Below are positions 43,152-50,656 of a stretch of DNA of 64,000 nt, piece after piece (position 1 is the stretch's first letter; each line of letters begins with the position of its first letter). The position numbers and the translations under genes are program-made. Source of the stretch: Streptomyces caatingaensis. GTDB taxonomy: Bacteria; Actinomycetota; Actinomycetes; Streptomycetales; Streptomycetaceae. The stretch covers positions 744,001 through 808,000 of the forward strand of contig NZ_LFXA01000017.1 of the NCBI RefSeq assembly GCF_001187435.1, written 5' to 3'. Below the pieces are notes generated by a model. That model was not told where the DNA came from, did not search any database, and saw nothing but the letters and a program-made list of their open reading frames with translations.

Positions 43152-45962
43152 GTGGACGACTACGCGGGCCGGGTGCTCGCCGACCGGTACCGCCTGCCGC
43201 TGCCTCCCTCCGACGCGTTCGAGCTCGTGGAGACGCGGGCGTTCGACACCTACAGCGGCCAGGAGGTCCTGATCCGGCAGATCCCGCTGCCGGAGGTGGT
43301 GGACGCCGAGCTCGTGGACGCCGAGCTCGGCGACGAGGACGGTGGCGGACGGGCGCGTTCCGGGCGTCCGGCGCGGTCGGTCGCCGGCGCGGCGGGGGAT
43401 CCGGCCGTGCGCCGCGCCCTCGACGCGGCGACGGCCGCGGCCCGGATCCCCGACCATCCGCGCCTGGACCAGGTGTTCCACGTCTTCGCCGAGGCCGGCA
43501 GCCTCTGGATCGTCAGCGAGCTGGTCTCCGCCCGCCCCCTCGCCGCCGTCCTCGCCGAACGCACCCTCTCCCCCCACCGCGCCGCCGAGGTCGCCGCCGA
43601 CGTCCTCACCGCCCTCCGCGCCCTCCACGCCCAGGGCTGGACTCACCGCAACATCACCACCCGCACCGTCCTCATCTGCGACGACGGCCGTGCCGTCCTC
43701 ACCGGCCTCGCCGCGGGCGCGGCGGAGGAAGCGCTGTGCGGGTATGACGTGGTGCCGGGTGGGGACGGTGGGGGCGCCGCCCGCGGTGGGGCTCCGTCGC
43801 CCGCGGGCTCCGGCCTCGACGGCCCGGGGCGTGGCCCCGTGCCCGGGGGGCAGGGCCGGTCCGGGGGAGCGGAGGGCGGTTCGGGCAGCGGGGCCCTCCC
43901 GTCCGGGGTCCAGGGCCAACTCCGGAGTGGGCCGGGCACGTTCGGGCGTGGGGCGCCGCATGGGTGGGGGTGGCCCGGGGCCGGCGGCGCCGTGGCCCCC
44001 GCTGACGGCGGGCCGGAGGGCGCCCGGGGTCCGGGGCCCCGCCCCGGGGAGACGGGGAGAGGGCGGGCCGGGGGCGCACCCTTCGCGCAGCACCCCCCGC
44101 GCACCGGCCCCCGCGCCAACGCCATCGCCGCCTACCGCGCCGGCACCAAGGCCGCGGCCGCCGCCTCCCGCGCCGCCGCGGCCGGGACCGACGGCGGCGT
44201 CCGTCCCCCGACCGGCTCCTCCCCCTGGGGCGGCGGCACCGCCGCGAGCGGCACGGCCCCGGCCCCGGGCGCCTGGAACGCGGACGCCCTGGTCCGTGGG
44301 GGGACGGCCCCGGCGGGGCCCCGCCCGGCTGCCGCACCCGCACCGGGCGCGGCCGACGCGGCCCCCCGTCGTGACGGCGCCGGAGCGGCGCCCCCATCGG
44401 CCGGGGCCGGCGGGGCGGTTTCGGCACCCGGTGCCCGAACTCCCGGAAAAGCTCCGGGATTTGGCGCGGGTGGCGCAGCCGGCGTCGCCGGTGCGGCCTG
44501 GGCCGGCGGTACGGATGGTGCCGCCGGTGCGGCCGGCATCGAGAGCGTCGGCGGCCCGGCCGGTGCCGGCGGTGCGGCCGGGGCTGAGGGTGCCGGCGGT
44601 GCTGCAACGGCCGGCAGCCCCCGCCACCGCCCCGGCGCCGGCGCCTGGTCGGCCCCCGACTCCCCCGGCGCCCTCGCCGCCGAGCGGGCCCGGCAGGCGC
44701 GGATGCTCGTCGTCGGGCCCGTCACCGAGCGGTGGGCGCCCGAGCAGGCCTGGCCCGTTCAGGAGAACTGGCAGCTGGCTCCGCCCGTCGGACCCGCCGC
44801 CGACCTCTGGGCGCTGGGCGCCCTGCTGTTCCGGGTCGTGCAGGGCCACCCGCCGTACCCGGAGGACAGCACGGCGGACCTCGTGCAGCTCGTCTGCTCG
44901 GAGCCCCCCGCGTACGCGGAGGAGTGCGGCGCGCTGCGCCCGGTCGTCGAGTCGCTGATGCGCAAGGACCCGCACGAGCGGCCGGACTTCGAGGAGCTGC
45001 GCGGGTGGCTGCGGTCCCTGATCCGCTCCGCCCCGGAGCCGGACGTGGGCAGCCGTACGGTCACCGTGCCGTCGTTCGCGCCGGACGCGTCCGGCACCGC
45101 CGCGGAGACGACCGCCGCCCGCGGCACCGGCCGGCTGCCGATCCCCCGCCGCCGCGGCGAGCTGGTGCGGCGGCGGCGCGGCCGCGCCGCCGGGCCCGCC
45201 CGGCACCGCAGGGCGGAGCCGCCCGCGGGCTTCGCCGCGGCGGCCCCCCTCCAGGGGCAGCACGTCGCGGCCGCGCGGCCGCAGTCCGCCCCGCGGCTCG
45301 GCAGACTGCTGCTCGGGCTGATCCTGCTGCTGCTCGTCGGGGCGGTGCTGTACGCCGTGCTGTTCATGCCGCGTGCCTCCGAGAGCGCGGGCGCGGGCCG
45401 GGGCGCCGACCGCCCGGGCCGCTCGGCGGGCGCGCTGAGCGCCGCCCCGCAGGACGATGCACGGGAGGAGACGAGGGAGGAGGCGACGGCCGAAAGCGAC
45501 GGCGTGGCCAAGGGATTCACGCTGCGCCGCGACCCGAAGGGCTTCACCGTCGCCGTCGCCCGCGAGTGGCAGCGGCGCGGGGACAACGAGCGCGGCCAGG
45601 TCGTCTACGCGGGCGGCGACTTCGAGTTGATCGTCGTGCCGGGCCGGGACAAGGTCGCGGAGTTCGGCGCCGATCCGATGGCCTACCAGCAGGAGAAGGA
45701 GCCCGAGCTGGAGGCGTACCGCTCGTCGTCCTGGTCGGGCGCCTCCGGCCTGCGCCGGGTGGACGTCGGGCGGACGGCGGGCGCGGAGGGCGCGTTCAAC
45801 TGGAACGACAGCAGCGGCCGTCAGGTGTACGTGCGCAATTCCGCGATGATCGTGGGCGGGCGCTACCACGTGCTCCAGGTGCTCGGGCCGATGAACGGAC
45901 AGCGTTCCGTGGACGCGTTCTTCGACCGGGCCGCCGCCACGTATCGTGCCGACGACAATTGA
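43152..45962 (+). CDS. Membrane pseudokinase with long low-complexity insert
   Basis: 936 aa from GTG 43152 (GGAGG upstream). Kinase fold without catalysis: the VAIK Lys is Arg (VLIRQI), HRDxKxxN reads HRNITTRT (165-172), and DFG reads TGL (184-186). About 330 Gly/Ala/Pro-rich residues (about 200-515) split the lobes. The C-lobe resumes at WALGALLFRVVQGHPPYPE and ends near 640. A transmembrane helix (LGRLLLGLILLLLVGAVLYA, about residue 720) leads to an outside domain with FTLRRDPKGFTVAVAREW and VDAFFDRAAATY. Probably a regulatory partner of the kinase upstream. Confidence 0.87.
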   Translation: MDDYAGRVLADRYRLPLPPSDAFELVETRAFDTYSGQEVLIRQIPLPEVVDAELVDAELGDEDGGGRARSGRPARSVAGAAGDPAVRRALDAATAAARIPDHPRLDQVFHVFAEAGSLWIVSELVSARPLAAVLAERTLSPHRAAEVAADVLTALRALHAQGWTHRNITTRTVLICDDGRAVLTGLAAGAAEEALCGYDVVPGGDGGGAARGGAPSPAGSGLDGPGRGPVPGGQGRSGGAEGGSGSGALPSGVQGQLRSGPGTFGRGAPHGWGWPGAGGAVAPADGGPEGARGPGPRPGETGRGRAGGAPFAQHPPRTGPRANAIAAYRAGTKAAAAASRAAAAGTDGGVRPPTGSSPWGGGTAASGTAPAPGAWNADALVRGGTAPAGPRPAAAPAPGAADAAPRRDGAGAAPPSAGAGGAVSAPGARTPGKAPGFGAGGAAGVAGAAWAGGTDGAAGAAGIESVGGPAGAGGAAGAEGAGGAATAGSPRHRPGAGAWSAPDSPGALAAERARQARMLVVGPVTERWAPEQAWPVQENWQLAPPVGPAADLWALGALLFRVVQGHPPYPEDSTADLVQLVCSEPPAYAEECGALRPVVESLMRKDPHERPDFEELRGWLRSLIRSAPEPDVGSRTVTVPSFAPDASGTAAETTAARGTGRLPIPRRRGELVRRRRGRAAGPARHRRAEPPAGFAAAAPLQGQHVAAARPQSAPRLGRLLLGLILLLLVGAVLYAVLFMPRASESAGAGRGADRPGRSAGALSAAPQDDAREETREEATAESDGVAKGFTLRRDPKGFTVAVAREWQRRGDNERGQVVYAGGDFELIVVPGRDKVAEFGADPMAYQQEKEPELEAYRSSSWSGASGLRRVDVGRTAGAEGAFNWNDSSGRQVYVRNSAMIVGGRYHVLQVLGPMNGQRSVDAFFDRAAATYRADDN

Positions 45963-46363
45963 CGGGCCGTCAGTCAGGGCGCCCGGCCGGCCGGGCCGAC
46001 ACGGCCGGTAATCGTCCGGAAATTCGCTCGGGCGAAATTCTGAGCGACAGAATCGCTGAATGTAATCGCCTCGCCTGAATTACCCCGGTCGGTCCGGGGA
46101 AATAACCACGCTGTGTTGTCGTGGAGAAGGTGTTCCGCGCGTAAGTCGTCACACAACGGAGTAAGGTGCGGGCTCGGACTTCCTCCCCGGAAGGCGCGGA
46201 CGCCCGCAGGGCGTGTGGCATACGTGGTCTTTTGCTCCGGAATGTGTCTCAAGCGCTTGTTGGGGTAGTTGTGCGTCAACGGGGTTGTGGGAAAAGGGAG
46301 TCACGCGACGTGAGCCCTTGGAGACGCGAGGCGTTGTGTCCGCCGGTTCGGATGGTGTGAGCG
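45963..46363. other. 401-bp AT-richer intergenic region
   Basis: No gene recognised. It contains a 15-bp inverted repeat ACGCCC-GCA-GGGCGT (46200-46214) and a perfect 10-bp palindrome CAAGCGCTTG (46250-46259) of the LacI-operator type. It probably holds the promoter of the ATPase gene downstream. Confidence 0.5.
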
Positions 46364-46831
46364 GTGCAGGTGCTTCAGGTGCAGATGGAAGTCGGGGCCG
46401 ATCCCGCTGAGGTGGGGCGGGCCCGCAGGTGGGCGAGGTCGCGCCTGGCGGGGTGCGGGATAGGGGCGGACGAGCCGCTCGCGGAGACGCTGATCCTGCT
46501 GATCTCCGAGCTGGTGACCAACGCGGTGGTGCACACGGGCTGTCCGGCCGTGCTGCGGCTGTTCTTCCCCGGGGGCACGGTCCGGGTCGAGGTCGTCGAC
46601 TTCAGCGCCCGGCCGCCGCGGCGGCGGTGCGCGGGCGGTGACGAGACGGGCGGCCGCGGGCTGGAGTTGGTGGACGGGCTCGCCGACCGGTGGGGCTGGC
46701 GGCGCGAGGGACCGGGCAAGAGCATCTGGTGCGAGGTCGACCGCCGGCCCGCCGCCCCGGACTCCGCCCCCGCACTCCCCTTGTGGTGCGGCGCTTTTGA
46801 GCCACACCGCGTACTCACAAATGGGGCGTAG
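46364..46831 (+). CDS. RsbW/SpoIIAB-like ATP-binding regulator
   Basis: 155 aa single GHKL/HATPase_c domain. N-box LLISELVTNAVVHTG, G-box GGRGLELVDGLADRWGW, and final KSIWCEV strand. Streptomyces has dozens of these; they act as anti-sigma kinases or partners of XRE/DUF397 pairs. No anti-sigma antagonist or sigma gene is adjacent, so the target is unknown. GTG start. Confidence 0.85.
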   Translation: MQVLQVQMEVGADPAEVGRARRWARSRLAGCGIGADEPLAETLILLISELVTNAVVHTGCPAVLRLFFPGGTVRVEVVDFSARPPRRRCAGGDETGGRGLELVDGLADRWGWRREGPGKSIWCEVDRRPAAPDSAPALPLWCGAFEPHRVLTNGA

Positions 46832-47367
46832 GCGGCAAAGTCCAGACCAGGTGTTGACGTGAAGTGTTCACGTGATCACTCTTGGATGCAGCGATTCGTT
46901 GCGAGGGGACGTCGAGACGCCCGGGTGCCCCGGGGCGACTTGGCGAGTACGGGTCGCGAACCGGCGCGACGACAGGGCTTCCGGCGCCGGAGTCGGTGGG
47001 CGGCGTACGGTGCCGTGCTCGGGGTGCGCATCTGTGCGCCGCCGCTGACTGGTTCTGGCGAATGGCTCGTAACTGCCCCTGGAGCGCGGTCAACTGTGAC
47101 ATGCGCCACATTCCCCTGCCGCTGTCGTCCAAGGATCCGTCCTCTTCCGTCTCTCCCGTCGGCGGCCCCCTCGCCCGTGCGGTCGCCCGTACCTCCGGCC
47201 GATGGTTCGCATCGAGTGTCCGTATTCGGGGCGAGAAGAACTGTTCGGTAAGAATGTCCCTTTCTGGCATCCTCGTCGCCGTCCGTGACGTGAGGGCCGT
47301 CTCGGAACCCCTCAACGGCGGAACCTCTCGGCCGCCGGGGCAATCATTCTTGGAGAGAGGGGCGGAT
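46832..47367. other. 536-bp region, mostly without features
   Basis: No supported gene. A long open frame reaches the next gene from 46882 but has no recognisable sequence. Apart from the palindromic promoter at 46854-46882, I see nothing clear. Confidence 0.5.
46854..46882 (+). promoter_or_regulatory. Promoter with palindromic operator
   Basis: TTGACG (46854-46859), 17 bp, CACTCT (46877-46882). Perfect palindrome ACGTGAA-GTG-TTCACGT (46857-46873) overlaps the -35 and spacer, as expected for a repressor site. Confidence 0.6.
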
Positions 47368-48489
47368 ATGACACAGCAAGCTGAGCCGGACTCGATACCG
47401 GACGGGCAGTCCGCCGCATCCGGCCGCGCCCCGGCCGGCCCGTCCGCGCAGGCCGGCGCGGCGTCCTCCCCGGGCCCGGCGGAGCCGGCCTCCGGCAACC
47501 CCGCGGAGCCCGGCCCCGCGGAGCCCGGCGCGACAGGTCCGGCCGCGTCCCCCGGGGCCGCCGGTCCGGGCCGGGCCGACGGCTTCGGGGCGGCGTTCTG
47601 CGCGTCCATGGCCACGCTCTGCGCCGAGTTCGTGGTGGCGGCGACGGCCGGGGTGCTCGTGCTGTTGGGGCGGGAGCACGACGGGCTGCCGACGGCGCCG
47701 CTCATGGCGGCGGCCGTGGGGCTCGGGGCACTGCTGCTGACCGTGCTGATCAGCGGGTTCGTCACGGCCGCGGGCGTGATGCCCGCGCTGGCGCTGGCCC
47801 GCCGGGCCGCGCGCCGGGCGGGGCGGGAGGGGTCCGGGGGCCGCGGCTGGACCGCCGGTGCCGTGCCGGTCGTCGCGGCCGCCGCCGTCGCCGTCTTCGG
47901 CGCGGTCGCGGCCCTGGGCAGCCTCTCCCTCGCCCGCCCGCTGTCGTACCTGCTCTGGTGGGCCTCGCTCACCGTCGCCCTGCTGCCGCCCGCCCTCGTC
48001 GCCCGCGCCGCCGCGCGCCGGGTCCGCGAGGGGCGCATGGGCAGCGTCGCCCGCCGGGTCACGCGCGACGGCGCCGTCGTCTGGCTGGCCGTCGGGGCGA
48101 TCGGCGCCCTCGTCTACGGGACCGGCCTGGCCGACGTCTACCATCCGCCCAGACTGCACAAGTCGGACATCGCCGGTGTCTGGTCCGACGGCCGGAACGG
48201 CAGCGTCACCCTGGAGAAGGGCGGCCGCGCCGTCGCCGAGGGCCTGGACAACTTCGACTGGGACGGCATGGGCAAGCCCCGCGCCAGGGACTGCGACGGC
48301 GCGGGCACCTGGTCGCCGCTGAAGGACGGCGGGAAGATCGTCGGGGTGTCCGTGCAGATAGAGGCCTGCGAGTTCCGCAAGAACTGGAGTGTGAGCGGGA
48401 CGACGAAGGAGCCGCGGCTCTTCCACGAGATAGGGAAGCAGGGCTCCGGCAAGCGCTATGTGCTGACCAAGGTGGCCGGGAAGAAGTGA
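47368..48489 (+). CDS. Membrane protein with C-terminal extracytoplasmic domain
   Basis: 373 aa, family unknown. Residues 1-75 are Ala/Pro/Gly-rich and likely disordered. About five hydrophobic helices follow (for example CAEFVVAATAGVLVLLG, LGALLLTVLISGFVTAAGVM, AVVWLAVGAIGALVYG). A soluble C-terminal domain of about 110 residues has IAGVWSDGRNGSVTLEKGGR, CDGAGTWSPLKDGG and FHEIGKQGSGKRYVLTK, a lipocalin-like strand pattern. ATG with GGAGAGAGGGG upstream. Confidence 0.75.
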   Translation: MTQQAEPDSIPDGQSAASGRAPAGPSAQAGAASSPGPAEPASGNPAEPGPAEPGATGPAASPGAAGPGRADGFGAAFCASMATLCAEFVVAATAGVLVLLGREHDGLPTAPLMAAAVGLGALLLTVLISGFVTAAGVMPALALARRAARRAGREGSGGRGWTAGAVPVVAAAAVAVFGAVAALGSLSLARPLSYLLWWASLTVALLPPALVARAAARRVREGRMGSVARRVTRDGAVVWLAVGAIGALVYGTGLADVYHPPRLHKSDIAGVWSDGRNGSVTLEKGGRAVAEGLDNFDWDGMGKPRARDCDGAGTWSPLKDGGKIVGVSVQIEACEFRKNWSVSGTTKEPRLFHEIGKQGSGKRYVLTKVAGKK

Positions 48490-48498
48490 GGCGGACGT

Positions 48499-48536
48499 GC
48501 GAGGGGCCGCCGGGCACGGACCCGGCGGCCCCTCGC
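48499..48536. terminator. Bidirectional terminator
   Basis: 16-bp perfect stem (48499-48514 with 48521-48536), 6-nt loop, between convergent genes. Confidence 0.85.
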
Positions 48537-48607
48537 CGCGCTGACTGACAGGACGCGCGTACGGCCGCGCCTCACACGGCCGGCTGCCGGGCCGGCCGTT
48601 CGGCCGG

Positions 48608-49255
48608 TTATCGGGCCGGCTTCTTGCCGGTGATGCCGAGATGCACCAGCAGCGCCAGGTTCGGCTTGAGATCGGCCTGCCGTACGCCCCAGGTGGTGAA
48701 GCCCTTCTGGTGCGAGGCGACCGCCGCCAGCATCGTCACCAGCGAGCCCGCCACGGCCGCGGGATTGACGTCCTGGTCCACCTTCCGTTTGGCCTGGAGT
48801 TCCCTGACCGATTCCGTCAGGGAGTTGGTGACGGCATTGAGGATCTTCATGCGGATCCGGTAGAAGCGTTTGTCGCCCTCGGCCGCGCCCAGATCGATGA
48901 CGCGCAGGATCGCGTCGTTCCGCCGCCAGAAGGCGAGGAAGCCGTCCACCAGTTCCTCGGCGGCCTGTTTGCCGGCCTTTCCGGCCCAGGAGCGCCCGGC
49001 GACCAGTTCCGTCAGGCCCGCGCCCTCGGCCGCCACCTCCTCCGCGAGCTCCAGGACGGCGCCTTCCACATCCGGGAAGTACTGGTAGAAGGTCGCGGGC
49101 GAGGTGCCCGCCCGCCGGGCGACATCGATGACCTTGACATCGCGGTAGGGAGAGGAGCCGAGCATTTCACCGAGGCAGTCGAGCAGCTTCTGCCGCGTCG
49201 CCTGACCACGCCTGCCGGCCACCCGGCCGTCGACGGTGCGTACTTGTCCTGTCAT
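48608..49255 (-). CDS. TetR-family transcriptional regulator
   Basis: 215 aa. HTH at about residues 18-65: QATRQKLLDCLGEML, VKVIDVARRAGTSPATFYQYFP. The C-terminal ligand domain (RNDAILRVIDLGAAEGDKRFYRIR) is of a type conserved in streptomycetes, with no known ligand that I can name. A TAAGCT box lies 6 nt before the ATG, a probable leaderless start. It is divergent from the VOC/afsK genes. Confidence 0.9.
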   Translation of the reverse strand: MTGQVRTVDGRVAGRRGQATRQKLLDCLGEMLGSSPYRDVKVIDVARRAGTSPATFYQYFPDVEGAVLELAEEVAAEGAGLTELVAGRSWAGKAGKQAAEELVDGFLAFWRRNDAILRVIDLGAAEGDKRFYRIRMKILNAVTNSLTESVRELQAKRKVDQDVNPAAVAGSLVTMLAAVASHQKGFTTWGVRQADLKPNLALLVHLGITGKKPAR

Positions 49256-49635
49256 GCCGTCAGCTTACCGAGGGGTGATCGGAGCGCGATTCGGTCGCGT
49301 GCAAATGGGGACGGGGGTGCCGAAAGGGGTTGTTGTGCAGGTCAGCGGGGTTTTCCGGGGCGGAAATGAGAACGCTCGGGGATTGGCCCGTACCGGTGAA
49401 TTGTCTTATTGGCGGGGCGTCCCGGAGCGGGTTTTCCGGGTCTCCTTCCCCGCCGGCTCCGGGGCCCGCCCGGAGGCGTTGCGCAGCGCCCCCGGGGCCC
49501 GTCCCGCCCGGCCCGTCCCGCTTCCGCCCCCGGGCGGGATCCGTGCCGCGCCGATACCGTGGCCGGAGCGGCACCCGAGCGCCGGACGGCCCGCGAGCGA
49601 AGGGCCGCGCGAGGCCGCGGAAGGAGGCGGCGCCC
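49256..49635. other. TetR / VOC divergent spacer
   Basis: 380 bp without a supported gene. It holds the TetR -10 box (TAAGCT, minus strand, 49262-49267) and a direct repeat AGCGGGGTTTTCCGGGG/AGCGGGTTTTCCGGG at 49344-49360 and 49426-49440, possible regulator sites. Confidence 0.5.
49262..49267 (-). promoter_or_regulatory. -10 box for probable leaderless tetR transcript
   Basis: Minus strand TAAGCT, 6 nt, ATG 49255. Confidence 0.5.
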
Positions 49636-50472
49636 ATGGGCGAGGCCACGCACGAGGGCGCGGCGGCGCCGGGGACGCCCTGCTGGGCGGATGTGATGGT
49701 GCCCGACGTCGAGGCGGGGAAGCGGTTCTACGGGGGGCTCTTCGGGTGGGCGTTCCGGGAGGCCGGGCCGGAGTACGGGGGGTACACCGAGGCGTTCCTC
49801 GACGGGCGGCCCGTCGCCGCGCTCGCGCCCAAGCCGGACGGGCGGATGCCGACCGCCTGGTGCGTGTACTTCGCGTCCGACGACGCCGCCGCGACCGCCG
49901 CGCGGATCGGGGAGGCGGGCGGGCAGGTCGTCACCGGCCTGTTCGCCGTCGGCCCGTTCGGGACGATGCTGCTGGCCGCCGACCCGGGCGGCGCCGTGTT
50001 CGGCGTCTGGCAGGCCGGCGGCCACCGGGGGTTCGGGACGCGGCGCGGCGAGCCCGGCGCGTTCGCGTGGACGGAGGTCCGCACGAGGGACGCGGCCGCC
50101 GTGGACGCCTTCTACGAAGAGGTGTTCGGCCTCGTCGCTCATGCGCCCGGCAGCGGCGAGGCGACGGCGGGCCACGCCCTGTGGACGCCCGCCGGGCGGC
50201 CGCCCGGTCCGGAGCACGCGGTCGGCGGACGGTCCGTGATGGGCGGGGAGTTCCCCGAGGTGATGCCGGCCCACTTCCTCGTCCACTTCGCCGTCGAGGA
50301 CTGCGCCGCCGCCGCGGAGGCCGCCGGCCGGCTCGGCGGCCGCGTCCGGAGCGGCCCGGCGAAGACCCCGTACGGGCGGCGTTCCGCGGTGCTGACCGAC
50401 AGTCAGGGCGCGGATTTCGCCGTGGTCGAGCCGGCGCGTGCGCCGGGGCGCGAAGCGCCCGCGGGCCGCTGA
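49636..50472 (+). CDS. Two-domain VOC (glyoxalase-fold) protein
   Basis: 278 aa with two vicinal-oxygen-chelate modules: residues about 15-130 (CWADVMVPDVEAGKRFYGGLFGW ... AVFGVWQ) and about 145-265 (FAWTEVRTRDAAAVDAFYEEVFG ... DFAVVEPA). GGAGG lies 7 bp before the ATG. It is 184 bp upstream of the AfsK-like kinase. I recall that the AfsK inhibitor KbpA is encoded just before afsK in S. coelicolor, so this could be a KbpA-like partner, but I cannot verify that by sequence. Confidence 0.85.
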   Translation: MGEATHEGAAAPGTPCWADVMVPDVEAGKRFYGGLFGWAFREAGPEYGGYTEAFLDGRPVAALAPKPDGRMPTAWCVYFASDDAAATAARIGEAGGQVVTGLFAVGPFGTMLLAADPGGAVFGVWQAGGHRGFGTRRGEPGAFAWTEVRTRDAAAVDAFYEEVFGLVAHAPGSGEATAGHALWTPAGRPPGPEHAVGGRSVMGGEFPEVMPAHFLVHFAVEDCAAAAEAAGRLGGRVRSGPAKTPYGRRSAVLTDSQGADFAVVEPARAPGREAPAGR

Positions 50473-50656
50473 CCGGCGGCGGGACGGCGGAAGCGGACCC
50501 CCACTTTCGACATGGACACGCCGAAGCGTGACCCGAGTTCGCCACCGGCGCCTTGGCCAGGGAGAATCAGGGCGCGTACCCCGGGATAATTCGCGGTGAG
50601 ACGCTGCACGGGGCTGGAACGACCCTTCAAGCCCCCACGGGGAGGTGGCAGGCCAG

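Noticed and set aside
46882..47367. N-terminal extension of the membrane protein gene
   Set aside because: Open frame but no recognisable sequence, and a strong ribosome-binding site sits before ATG 47368.
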